64,000 nt of DNA, from positions 21,348-85,347 of the forward strand of contig CAZBFP010000016.1 of NCBI GenBank assembly GCA_964491265.1, written 5' to 3'. The notes beneath the pieces were generated by a model. The model ran no database searches, had not been told where the DNA came from, and was given only the letters and a program-made list of their open reading frames with translations. Source of the stretch: JBBAGC01 sp964491265 (GTDB taxonomy: Bacteria > Spirochaetota > UBA4802 > UBA5550). Shown here piece by piece: positions 16,866 to 25,321 of this stretch. Made by a program: the position numbers and the translations under genes. Numbering within the stretch: position 1 is the stretch's first letter; each line of letters begins with the position of its first letter.

Positions 16866-18695
16866 ATGATGAAAGCTGAAACAATTGCAACGACAATTAA
16901 TAAGTACGGAAATGACAGGGAACACCTTATGCTTATACTAAGGGACCTGGAGAACCAGTCCGGCAAAAATGTGCTGGAAGTAGAAACACTTAATGATGTA
17001 GCAGAGCAGATGAATATTCCCAGAAGTGCTGTTGCCGGTTTTATAGGGTTTTACACAATGTTTAAAAAAGACCCCAGGGCAAAGTATATAATCCGGGTAT
17101 GTAAGTCAGGCCCATGCCATGTTATGGGATCATCAACGATTTTTAAGGAAGTACAGAATATACTTGGAATCGGAATAGGTGAATCCACACCGGATGGAGT
17201 ATTCTATCTTGAGCAGTGCGAGTGCCTCGGAGTATGTTCAGTTGCGCCTGCAATGATGGTAAACTATGATATTCATGGAAACCTGGACGGCGGGAAACTG
17301 AAACAGATATTCGATAATTACAAAAAGAAGGAGCCCGTAGTCGGTGAGGAGTGCGGCCCTGAAGTTGAAGGGAAGAAGTGTATAATCGACTCCAAACAGG
17401 AAAAGAGGCTTCTTGCTGATATAGGTAAAGTTAATCCCCTTGAAGTTGATTCTTATGTCCAGAACGGCGGCTATGAAGCGCTTAAAAAAGCGGTGAAAAT
17501 GGATCGTGCTGACATAATTGATCAGGTTAAAGATTCAGGGCTTAGAGGGAGAGGGGGAGCTGGCTTCCCTGCAGGTATGAAGTGGTCTTTTGTTACAAAG
17601 GGTGACATGCAGAAGTATGTTGTATGTAATGCTGATGAAGGGGAGCCTGGAACATTCAAAGACCGTATACTTATGGAAGAGAATCCCCAGCTTCTCCTTG
17701 AAGGTATGGCTATTTGCGGTCACGCTATTGACGCAAGCATAGGTTATATCTATGTGCGCGGTGAATTCAGAAGATCAATTGAAAGACTTCAGAGAGCAAT
17801 AGACCAGGCAAGGGCTAAAGGTCTTCTCGGCAAAAACCTCTTCGGATCAAACTTCAGCTTTGATATATTTATCAAAGAGGGGGGCGGAGCATATGTTTGC
17901 GGTGAGGAGACATCTCTTATCAACTCCATGGAAGGTAAGAGGGGATATCCCAGGTTTAAGCCCCCATTTCCGGGCGGGGCAGGCTATATGGATAAACCCA
18001 CTAACGTAAACAATGTTGAAACACTCATGTCTGTGCCGCTCATAATAGAGAAGGGCGCTGACTGGTATAAGTCTGTAGGAATGCAGGGATGTTCCGGAAC
18101 AAAGCTTTACTGTCTTTCCGGTAAAATGAATAAGACAGGCCTTGCCGAACTTCCAATGGGAACAACAATGCGTGAGATTATTGAAACACATGGCGGCGGA
18201 ATGAAGAGCGGCAGTAAATTCAAGTTCGCTCAGGTGGGCGGAAGCGCAGGCGGTATTCTGGGAGAGGATTTAATGGATCTCCCCCTTGATATTGACCAGA
18301 CTATGAAAAAGGGTGTAACCCTCGGTTCAGGTGTGGTTCTTGTTGCTGATCAGAATACATGCGCTGTTGATTTTCTGCTGCAGATACTAAGTTTCTTTGA
18401 GCATGAGTCTTGCGGTCAGTGTGTTCCCTGTCGTGTCGGTACAGCACAGCTTCATGCTCTTGTTAAGAAGTTTGCACAGAGAAAAGCTGATGTTGAGGAT
18501 ATTGACACAATGATTAAAAAAGCGGAGATTATGCAGAAAGCTTCACTCTGTGCTCTTGGCCAGTCTCCCATAATGCCTATAGTAACAACACTTAAGTATT
18601 TTAGAGATGAATTTGTTAAACACTGCGACAGCAGCTATAAATGTGATGCCTGTGATGAGTCTTTAAAGACTTATTATGCAGCAAAAGGGCATTGA
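16866..18695 (+). CDS. NuoE-NuoF fusion, NADH-reacting subunit of formate dehydrogenase
   Basis: 609 residues. Residues 1-165 are a NuoE-type 2Fe-2S thioredoxin-like domain (CKSGPCHVMG and CECLGVCSVAP). Residues about 180-600 are NuoF: GLRGRGGAGFPAGMKWSF (NADH/FMN), CNADEGEPGTFKDR, GAYVCGEETSLINSMEG, and the 4Fe-4S ligands CGQCVPCRVG. The ATG at 16866 is followed by a second at 16869 that fits the AAGGGGG ribosome site slightly better. The usual C-terminal NuoE/NuoF split is fused here. With fdh it makes a soluble NAD-linked formate dehydrogenase; ferredoxin bifurcation is possible but not shown. Confidence 0.94.
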   Translation: MMKAETIATTINKYGNDREHLMLILRDLENQSGKNVLEVETLNDVAEQMNIPRSAVAGFIGFYTMFKKDPRAKYIIRVCKSGPCHVMGSSTIFKEVQNILGIGIGESTPDGVFYLEQCECLGVCSVAPAMMVNYDIHGNLDGGKLKQIFDNYKKKEPVVGEECGPEVEGKKCIIDSKQEKRLLADIGKVNPLEVDSYVQNGGYEALKKAVKMDRADIIDQVKDSGLRGRGGAGFPAGMKWSFVTKGDMQKYVVCNADEGEPGTFKDRILMEENPQLLLEGMAICGHAIDASIGYIYVRGEFRRSIERLQRAIDQARAKGLLGKNLFGSNFSFDIFIKEGGGAYVCGEETSLINSMEGKRGYPRFKPPFPGGAGYMDKPTNVNNVETLMSVPLIIEKGADWYKSVGMQGCSGTKLYCLSGKMNKTGLAELPMGTTMREIIETHGGGMKSGSKFKFAQVGGSAGGILGEDLMDLPLDIDQTMKKGVTLGSGVVLVADQNTCAVDFLLQILSFFEHESCGQCVPCRVGTAQLHALVKKFAQRKADVEDIDTMIKKAEIMQKASLCALGQSPIMPIVTTLKYFRDEFVKHCDSSYKCDACDESLKTYYAAKGH

Positions 18696-19143
18696 TTCCT
18701 GATTAAGTAAACTATATGTCTTATGCAGCGGACACTATTTCTCCGGCATCGCTCAGCTGGGGAAATAGTGTTTCGCTGCTGAGGCAGAATAGTTTCATTT
18801 CTGCAAATAGTTATATCATCCTTCTATTCACATATTAAACAATTTCCGGAAAATATGACATAAAAGCTGACATGTAAAGTTAATCCGAAAGTTCTGCTTT
18901 TCCTTACTTTAAGTGTAAAAAAATATAACAATTTCTTCGTTTTCTCATAGGTATGCTTTTTTATGCCTATCGAATATTGCAATTCCGTTATATTTTAGAT
19001 TAAATGTATAAAATATATCCATTGAATATAAAATTCACTTGAAATATATTGCTTTACAAATATAGTAAGGTTGTAATTGTATATTTTTTTTACAGGTTTT
19101 TAAGCTGATCCGGTTATAGAATAATAAATAATGGTGCAATAGA
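18696..19143. other. AT-rich intergenic region before the Cache kinase
   Basis: Contains the terminator at 18725-18779 and then about 360 AT-rich bases. It must hold the promoter of the kinase-regulator pair, but no clear -35/-10 or -24/-12 pair was recognised. Confidence 0.5.
18725..18779 (+). terminator. Probable terminator of the fdh operon
   Basis: ACACTATTTC (18732-18741) pairs with GAAATAGTGT (18762-18771); an outer GCAGCG/CGCTGC stem encloses it. It is followed by TTT within the outer stem and only a weak U-run. Location 30 bases after the nuoEF stop supports a termination or 3'-protection role. Confidence 0.6.
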
Positions 19144-20586
19144 ATGATTACTCCACATACCTCATTCCCATGGAAAACATTTATTGTCAGGGTTGTAGTT
19201 CCCACTGTACTTACAATTATACTTTTTATTTCCGCATTTTTCTTTGTCATCATACCCTCTGTAAGGGAGAGCGGTATGGACCGTAAAAGAGAAATGATCC
19301 GTGAATTAACTACATCTGCCTGGAACATACTGGCTAAACTGCACAATGATGAGGGGATGGGTATCATTACAAGGACTAAAGCTCAGAGCATGGCTATAGA
19401 GCAAATAAAAAATCTTCACTACGGGCAGTATTTGAAGGATTATTTCTGGATTAATGACATGACCCCTAAAATGATAATACACCCATACAGGGATGATCTT
19501 ATCGGTCAGGATCTCAGCGAATATGAGGATCCTGACGGTAAAAAAGTATTCATGAAAATAGTGAGTGTTGTTGCTCAACGCGGCTCCGGGTTTGTAAGCT
19601 ACAAGTGGCAGGCCAATGATAACCCGTCGGTTATTATACCGAAAATTTCATATGTAAAAGGTTTTAAACCATGGGGGTGGGTAATTGGTACCGGAGTTTA
19701 TATTGATGATGTTAATGCGGAAATTGATCTTGTTGTCCAGAATATTATCGCTGTATCTATAGTAATATGTATGGTCAATATTCTTCTTTTTGTTAATATT
19801 ATACGGGTCAGCTATGTAACTCATAAAAAGCAGAGGGCTGCAGAGCTTGAGTTGAAAAAAACCAAATCATCACTGGCCCTTTCCGAAAAGATGGCATCAC
19901 TGGGGAGGCTTTCTGCAATGGTTGCTCATGAAATCAATAACCCCCTTTCCGGTATCCTTTCATATGCCAGGCTTTCCGCCAAATATCTGGAAAAGGAACC
20001 GCTGGAGCGGGCAGCTGTTGAATCTGTTATCGGTAACCTTGAAGTAATATCGAGTGAAACAAAAAGATGCGGGGAGATTGTAAAAAATCTTCTTCATTTT
20101 GCAAAACAGTCAATGGGTGACCTTAAGGAAGTGCATGTGAGTGAAATTGTTTCATTAAGTGCGAAGGTTATTGATCATAGCGCAAAAATGAAAAATATTG
20201 AGCTGATAACAGATTTCGGAGCAGGTGACGATTTCATATTCTGTGATCCCGGCTCTATACAGCAGATTCTGGTATCATTAATTGTCAATTCAATTGAATC
20301 ATCATCTCAGGGGAAAACAATCAGATTAAAAACCGACTACAGCAGTACAGAGTCGATTGCAATACATGTAATAGACCAGGGGCATGGAATTCATGAGAAG
20401 GATCTCCCCTTTATCTTTGACCCGTTTTTTTCCACTAAGGATTCAAACAGCAGTCTTGGGCTTGGTTTGTCAGCTGTTTACGGGATTGTGCAGAGTCATG
20501 GCGGGAGTATTCACGTAGAATCTGATGTGGGCCGTGGTACAGAGTTTATTATAACATTGCCGCGGGTATGCCATTGCAAAGATTAA
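19144..20586 (+). CDS. Cache-domain sensor histidine kinase
   Basis: 480 residues. TM1 is about 12-37, an extracytoplasmic single Cache-2 domain about 40-195 (DYFWINDMTPKMIIHPYR, then KGFKPWGWVIGTGVYIDD), TM2 about 198-222, then HisKA with the phospho-acceptor H262 in VAHEINNPLSG, and an HATPase domain (DQGHGIHEKDLPFIFDPFFS, GLGLSAVYGI). Cache-2 domains of this kind bind small carboxylates such as acetate or pyruvate. The 25-base gap to the response regulator makes them a pair. The sensor domain is very close to that of the DUF294 protein at 28062-30992. Confidence 0.94.
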   Translation: MITPHTSFPWKTFIVRVVVPTVLTIILFISAFFFVIIPSVRESGMDRKREMIRELTTSAWNILAKLHNDEGMGIITRTKAQSMAIEQIKNLHYGQYLKDYFWINDMTPKMIIHPYRDDLIGQDLSEYEDPDGKKVFMKIVSVVAQRGSGFVSYKWQANDNPSVIIPKISYVKGFKPWGWVIGTGVYIDDVNAEIDLVVQNIIAVSIVICMVNILLFVNIIRVSYVTHKKQRAAELELKKTKSSLALSEKMASLGRLSAMVAHEINNPLSGILSYARLSAKYLEKEPLERAAVESVIGNLEVISSETKRCGEIVKNLLHFAKQSMGDLKEVHVSEIVSLSAKVIDHSAKMKNIELITDFGAGDDFIFCDPGSIQQILVSLIVNSIESSSQGKTIRLKTDYSSTESIAIHVIDQGHGIHEKDLPFIFDPFFSTKDSNSSLGLGLSAVYGIVQSHGGSIHVESDVGRGTEFIITLPRVCHCKD

Positions 20587-20611
20587 TAATAATCATGAGG
20601 AGTAATAATAC

Positions 20612-21976
20612 ATGAAACCTTCAGATATATCCATACTTATTGTTGATGATGAGGCGTCAATCCGTGACGCCCTTACTAAATGGTTTGAACTTGATGGATA
20701 CAGGGTAAGTTCTGCTGAAGACGCTAATAGCGCCTTGCTGAAGCTTCAGGAAGGGCCATGGGACATTGTGATGCTGGATATAAAGATGCCCGGTATTGAT
20801 GGACTTGAGCTGCAGCGGAGAATAAAGAAGATAGATCCGACAATCATAACTATTATGATTACAGCATTTGCTTCAGTAGATACGAGTATACTGGCTCTTA
20901 AAGAGGGTGCATTTGACTATATAGTAAAGCCTGTTGATCCTGATGAGATGACTCATCTTGTAAGAAACGCCGTAGAGCAGAGAAGGCTTCATTATGAAAA
21001 TCTTCAGCTGAGACAGCATATTGAGGGGATATCATTTTCCGATGAAATAATCGGGGAGAGCCCTGCAATAAAAAGGGTCATGGAAAAGGTTATTGAAGTT
21101 GCTCAGACAGATTCAACGGTTATAATAAAAGGTGAGAGCGGTACAGGTAAGGAGCTGGTAGCCAGAGCAATTCACAGCAACAGTAATAGAAGATATTTCC
21201 CTATAATAACTATCAATTGCGGCGCATATTCAGATGGATTGCTTGAAAGCGAACTCTTCGGCCACGAAAAGGGGGCATTCCCCGGAGCGCTTTACAGGCG
21301 GCAGGGACGGCTTGAAATGGCGGATAAGGGGACTCTCTTTCTTGATGAAATCGGCAATATAAGTGAAAAGATGCAGGCTGACATACTCCGTGTAATAGAG
21401 ACCAGGCAGTTTAACCGTCTTGGAGGGGATAGGGAGATAGATGTTGATTTTCGGATTATATGCTCTACAACCCAGGATCTGGAGCGGGCTGTTCAGGAGG
21501 GTACATTCAGGGAGGATCTTTACTACCGTCTGAATGTGGTAACCATAACAATACCGCCCCTTAGAGAGAGAAAGCTTGATATCCCCTCTATTGCCCGTTT
21601 TTTTATAAAAACATATGCACAGTCAATGAATAAGAATGTTATAGATATAACAAATGATACCCTGGATATGCTTGTTGAGTACAGCTGGCCCGGGAATGTG
21701 AGGGAGCTGCGCAATGTTATAGAACGGGCAATGGTTGTAACAAAGGGTAATCTTATAGAACTGAATGATCTGTCATTCTTTTTCCCCTCTGCTGAGTCTG
21801 ATCCCGGAGAGAATATACCATCTCTTGAGGATGTGGAGAAAGAGCATATACAGAAAGTCCTGGAATTGACAAACGGAAACATTGCCCAGGCATCATTAAT
21901 ACTTAAAGTGAGCAGATTAACTATGTACAATAAAATTGAAAAGTATCAGTTAAAAAAAAGCAAGAATAATAATTAG
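20612..21976 (+). CDS. NtrC-family response regulator with GAFPGA loop
   Basis: 454 residues. The receiver domain has D12, D13, phospho-acceptor D56 and K107. The AAA+ domain has Walker A GESGTGKE (174-181) and Walker B LFLDEIGN (242-249). The C-terminus (about 405-450) is a Fis-type helix-turn-helix. The sigma54-contact loop, normally GAFTGA, reads GAFPGA at 221-226 (codon CCC), losing the threonine that contacts sigma54. All other AAA+ signatures are intact. The protein may work with a modified sigma54 contact or independently of it. A GAGGAG-type ribosome site precedes the ATG. It is the partner of the upstream kinase. Confidence 0.93.
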   Translation: MKPSDISILIVDDEASIRDALTKWFELDGYRVSSAEDANSALLKLQEGPWDIVMLDIKMPGIDGLELQRRIKKIDPTIITIMITAFASVDTSILALKEGAFDYIVKPVDPDEMTHLVRNAVEQRRLHYENLQLRQHIEGISFSDEIIGESPAIKRVMEKVIEVAQTDSTVIIKGESGTGKELVARAIHSNSNRRYFPIITINCGAYSDGLLESELFGHEKGAFPGALYRRQGRLEMADKGTLFLDEIGNISEKMQADILRVIETRQFNRLGGDREIDVDFRIICSTTQDLERAVQEGTFREDLYYRLNVVTITIPPLRERKLDIPSIARFFIKTYAQSMNKNVIDITNDTLDMLVEYSWPGNVRELRNVIERAMVVTKGNLIELNDLSFFFPSAESDPGENIPSLEDVEKEHIQKVLELTNGNIAQASLILKVSRLTMYNKIEKYQLKKSKNNN

Positions 21977-21984
21977 CCCTGCCT

Positions 21985-22533
21985 ATGGCCTATATTTATA
22001 TTCTCCCGGTAGAAACCGATCCTGAGCCATGGATTGCAGAGCTTGAAAAGAGTATACGTAAAACATTCGGGTATTCTTCAAAGATGTTAAAGCCGGGTAT
22101 ATCTCTGGAAAAAGCTTTTGATCTTAAAAGGTCTCAGTATAATTCATCACAAATACTGCTTCAGGTTATTTCTCAGTCTTTGCCGGATGCTGCTAAAATG
22201 CTCTGTATAGTTGATGTTGATCTATTTATACCAATATTAACATTTGTTTTCGGTGAAGCCCAGCTAAGGGGGATCGGTTCTGTTGTGTCCCTTCACCGCC
22301 TTAACGGCAAATTCTATGGTCTCCCCTGTAACGGGGAGCTCTTAACCCGCAGACTAATAAAAGAGGCAATACATGAATTAGGTCATAATTTCGGTCTTGT
22401 TCATTGCAGTAACCCGGTATGTGTTATGAGGTCTTCAACATATGTGGAGGATATTGATCAGAAATCTGAAGAGATGTGCAGCAGGTGTGCTGAAGAGCTG
22501 CGTTCAATCCAGGTCAGTCTGATGAGGATATAA
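21985..22533 (+). CDS. amzA: Archaemetzincin-type zinc metalloprotease
   Basis: 182 residues, the size of archaemetzincins. The zinc motif HELGHNFGLVHC is followed by the family's second metal site, CVM plus CSRC (the four-Cys structural zinc). The catalytic Glu is in HELGH. The substrate is unknown; the family is mostly archaeal with scattered bacterial members. It starts 8 bases after the response regulator stop without a visible ribosome site, so it is probably translationally coupled to the two-component genes. Its 3' end overlaps the convergent GcvH-like gene by 20 bases. Confidence 0.93.
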   Translation: MAYIYILPVETDPEPWIAELEKSIRKTFGYSSKMLKPGISLEKAFDLKRSQYNSSQILLQVISQSLPDAAKMLCIVDVDLFIPILTFVFGEAQLRGIGSVVSLHRLNGKFYGLPCNGELLTRRLIKEAIHELGHNFGLVHCSNPVCVMRSSTYVEDIDQKSEEMCSRCAEELRSIQVSLMRI

Positions 22534-23281
22534 CTTCAATAATTTTGTAGTATTGTTCTGGTGTCATCATATCTGAGGTATTCAGCGCAAATTCCCCGCC
22601 GTCATGCATGGTAGGTCCAATTTCACTTTCATTTACGCTGTAAGCAGCATGTATCGCCTCACTTACATTTTTTTCCATAGTTTTATGCCATTCAATGGCT
22701 CTGGTGCCGGAATATAAGGTTCTCAGATCCATTTCCAGATTCTGTGGTTTGATAGAAATAAGCCACCCCTTGTCCTGCGGATTCTCTTTTAATAGGGATG
22801 GACTGCCGGCAATTTGCGGATTAATTGAAATAATTGTGCCGCTTACAGGGGAAATTACGGGAACAATATGTTTTTCCTGTATTATGTGTGCGAAAAACTG
22901 ATCACGAATAACAGGTTCCCCCAGTTTCGGGAGAATAACTGTTTTGATGTCGTAAATCAGTCTTGAAAGAATTACGTTTATCCCTATTATTACTTCATTG
23001 GGGTTGATAACTTTAACCCAGCAGTGATTTTTGTGATAAAAACAGGCGCTGTCTATACGTGAAGAGGCGGAGGATTCGATAAGTGCAAGATCAGCTGTAA
23101 GTGCAGCGTCAACCCCGGGGCGTCGTATCATGGCTGCGGATTCATTCCGCATTACCCGGTCAAACATACATTCTTCACATCTGTAATCACGGGGGCAGAG
23201 TTTGTAGGATATGAGGCCGGAAGTCATCCAGACACATCTGTTCTCTTTTCCCGGAGTATCTGTATGCTCTTCTATTTTCAT
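22514..23281 (-). CDS. GcvH-like lipoyl-domain protein with N-terminal cysteine cluster
   Basis: 255 residues from ATG 23281; an in-frame TTG at 23320 is possible but has no ribosome site. The N-terminal part has a Cys motif (YKLCPRDYRCEECMFDRVMR), the kind found on GcvH-like proteins of anaerobes. The C-terminal part is a glycine-cleavage-H-like domain: SPVSGTIISIN with a lysine eleven residues before its Gly, the place of the lipoyl-lysine, then GWLISIKP. No glycine-cleavage genes are adjacent, so its partner enzyme is unknown. A lipoyl carrier role in another redox system is an inference. Confidence 0.8.
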   Translation of the reverse strand: MKIEEHTDTPGKENRCVWMTSGLISYKLCPRDYRCEECMFDRVMRNESAAMIRRPGVDAALTADLALIESSASSRIDSACFYHKNHCWVKVINPNEVIIGINVILSRLIYDIKTVILPKLGEPVIRDQFFAHIIQEKHIVPVISPVSGTIISINPQIAGSPSLLKENPQDKGWLISIKPQNLEMDLRTLYSGTRAIEWHKTMEKNVSEAIHAAYSVNESEIGPTMHDGGEFALNTSDMMTPEQYYKIIEVISSSD

Positions 23282-23307
23282 CCTTTTCGCTCTGAAGATT
23301 TTTTTAT

Positions 23308-23330
23308 CCCCCTCCTTCAAGTGGAGGGGG
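23308..23330. promoter_or_regulatory. GC-rich hairpin at the 5' end of the GcvH-like gene
   Basis: CCCCCTCC (23308-23315) pairs with GGAGGGGG (23323-23330) around a 7-nt loop, 27 bases upstream of the chosen start. On the transcript a GGAGGGGG strand could be masked, so it might control initiation at the weak upstream TTG. Confidence 0.35.
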
Positions 23331-23355
23331 AATGTTGTTCAATATTACACCCGTA

Positions 23356-23388
23356 ATTCCTGATTGGATTCCGGATCTAATCAGGAAT
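23356..23388. repeat. Inverted repeat between two minus-strand genes
   Basis: ATTCCTGATT pairs perfectly with AATCAGGAAT around 13 bases, immediately after the OFA carrier stop. No U-run follows on the minus strand. It is either a weak terminator or another member of the ATTCC-type palindromic repeats. Confidence 0.5.
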
Positions 23389-23390
23389 AT

Positions 23391-24716
23391 CTATTTTTTC
23401 TTATCATCTTTCTCTATTTTTTCACCACCATCAGCCATTGTTAAACCAAGGCCGGGCTGGAGAATTGCGCCTTCAGGTGCTTCAGATTTTCTTTCAATAA
23501 GGGTTAATGTGAGCATTCCGCTTATGCTGAGCAATATTGCCGCAAGAATGAAAGATGAACCCATGCTCCCTGTTGCTGCAGTCGTCATTTGTGCAACCTT
23601 GCTTAAAACGAATCCTCCCACACCCCATGAAGTGAATAGAATACCGTAGTTTACGCCGTATCCTTTAGTTCCCCAGAGTTCCTTGGCGATTGTAGGGAAA
23701 AGGGCAAGGTTAGCCCCATAATTGAAACCGATAAAAGTTGCAAGGAGAACTATTGCTACAGCCGGTGTATTTCCGCTTATCAGAGGAATTGATACAAGCA
23801 TCAGTACAGCCTGAAATGCGTGTACTGCAAAAATAGTCTGGTTTCTTCCGAATTTATCTGAAAGGATACCGGTAATTACACGTCCGCCTGCATTACCAAT
23901 TGCCATAATCGCAACAGCTATAAATGCAAGTTCCCCCATGCTTTTCTTTGCAATACCAGCTACGCTTGATATAACCATAAGGCCCGCGCCTGCACCGACA
24001 AAGTAGATTATCCAGAGTTTCCAGAAGGTCATTGTTTTTATCATATCTTTCCAGTGTACTTCGTTGAGAGATACTTTTTTGCCGATTGCTGATGCTTTTG
24101 TTTCTACTGGCACATAACCTGCAGGGGGATTTTTGAGAAGGAGAGAAAGACCGCAAACAACACCAACAAAGGAGATCCCGAAAATTAGCATGGAATTCTG
24201 AACTCCGTATGATCCTATAAGGTATTCAGAAAGGGGTGCTATGTAAACAGGTGCAAGCCCGAAACCTGCAACTATGAGACCTGCTATAAGACCGGTTTTA
24301 GAAGCAGGGAACCATTTTAGTCCCGGAGGTGTAGCTGCAGCATAACCGAAGCCGATTCCTGAACCTGCAAGAACACCGAAGCCCAGCACCCAGGCTGCGT
24401 AGCTTGTTGTCTGAGAAATAAGAATAAGTCCTGATCCTACAAGAAGTCCCCCTATGAATGCAGTTAAACGGGGCCCGAATTTATCATGGCATCTGCCCGC
24501 AAGAATCATTGAAAAAGCAAATGTAAGACACGCCACTGAATAGGGGTCATTCAGTGATGCCGGATTCCATGTAAATGCACCGTCGCCGCCTGTCTTGATT
24601 GATGCTTCAATTGAAGCCTTAAAAATACTCCATGCGTATAAAATCCCCAGCGCAAGGTTGATTCCAACTCCTGCGAAAGTTACTGTCCAGCCTTTGTTTT
24701 TAATTGCTCCTGACAT
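23391..24716 (-). CDS. OFA-family MFS transporter (oxalate/formate antiporter-like) 1
   Basis: 441 residues from ATG 24716, which has an AGGAGG ribosome site; codons upstream to 24755 are not needed. Twelve TM segments are visible. OFA signatures: NLALGILYAWSIFK at the first TM, GFGYAAATPPGLKWFPASKT in the middle and GANLALFPTIAKELWGTKGY in the second half. Family members exchange oxalate, formate or other small organic anions. The hydrophilic C-terminus ends Lys-rich. Neighbouring formate dehydrogenase and Cache sensors make a small carboxylate the likely substrate (inference). Confidence 0.92.
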   Translation of the reverse strand: MSGAIKNKGWTVTFAGVGINLALGILYAWSIFKASIEASIKTGGDGAFTWNPASLNDPYSVACLTFAFSMILAGRCHDKFGPRLTAFIGGLLVGSGLILISQTTSYAAWVLGFGVLAGSGIGFGYAAATPPGLKWFPASKTGLIAGLIVAGFGLAPVYIAPLSEYLIGSYGVQNSMLIFGISFVGVVCGLSLLLKNPPAGYVPVETKASAIGKKVSLNEVHWKDMIKTMTFWKLWIIYFVGAGAGLMVISSVAGIAKKSMGELAFIAVAIMAIGNAGGRVITGILSDKFGRNQTIFAVHAFQAVLMLVSIPLISGNTPAVAIVLLATFIGFNYGANLALFPTIAKELWGTKGYGVNYGILFTSWGVGGFVLSKVAQMTTAATGSMGSSFILAAILLSISGMLTLTLIERKSEAPEGAILQPGLGLTMADGGEKIEKDDKKK

Positions 24717-25033
24717 TACATCCTCCTGTTTTTGATGCTTTTTTAAAAAAAACAAGCATTAGTTTGAAATTTTTTTATGTTTAATAATTATACAGTGCTT
24801 TAATTGGCGTCTTGACTGATACGAGCAATAAACATTGGAGTGTAAGATTTGTCAACATAAATTTCTTAAAAAAAAGAGAAGTGTTAATAATATATACATT
24901 AATTTTAAAAAAATTTTTACTCTTTCTTCACTCAGTGCTTTTTATATATAGTTTTTGTACACTTTATGTCTTGACATTTGGGTATATTAAATTAAGAAAA
25001 TAAAAAATTAACATAATCTTGAGGAGGAAATCT
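24717..25033. other. AT-rich divergent promoter region
   Basis: 317 bases between the divergent OFA carrier and symporter genes. A TTGACA at 24971-24976 is present, but no -10 box lies at the right distance. A TTG at 25019 overlaps the GAGGAGG ribosome site of the next gene and is not a start. Confidence 0.4.
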
Positions 25034-25321
25034 ATGGGCGGACACGGACCATCAACTGACTGGGGAGTGGATCACGCGTCTGATTACAAAGCTAAACTTG
25101 GTGTATATATGTTTCTTGTTTATGTAGTTATATATGCCGGTTTTATTTTAATCAACGTGCTTACTCCCAAATTAATGGGGGTTATTATTTTTGCCGGGTT
25201 GAATCTGGCTATAATTTACGGCTTTGGACTTATAGTATTAGCGATAGTTATGGGATTGATCTATAACTATTTTTGTACAAAAAAAGAAGATGAATTAAAT
25301 AAAGAGGGGGCCGGAAAATGA
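25034..25321 (+). CDS. DUF4212 small subunit of sodium/solute symporter
   Basis: 95 residues with two TM segments (YMFLVYVVIYAGFILI and the later GFGLIVLAIVMGLIYNYF). DUF4212 proteins accompany the VC_2705-type sodium/solute symporter, and the next gene is exactly that. The start is ATG 25034, seven bases after GAGGAGG. The stop overlaps the symporter start (ATGA), as expected for a two-subunit transporter. Confidence 0.93.
   Translation: MGGHGPSTDWGVDHASDYKAKLGVYMFLVYVVIYAGFILINVLTPKLMGVIIFAGLNLAIIYGFGLIVLAIVMGLIYNYFCTKKEDELNKEGAGK

Noticed and set aside
24971..24993. sigma70 promoter TTGACA...TAAATT before the DUF4212 gene
   Set aside because: The spacer is 11 bases, too short for a functional pair.
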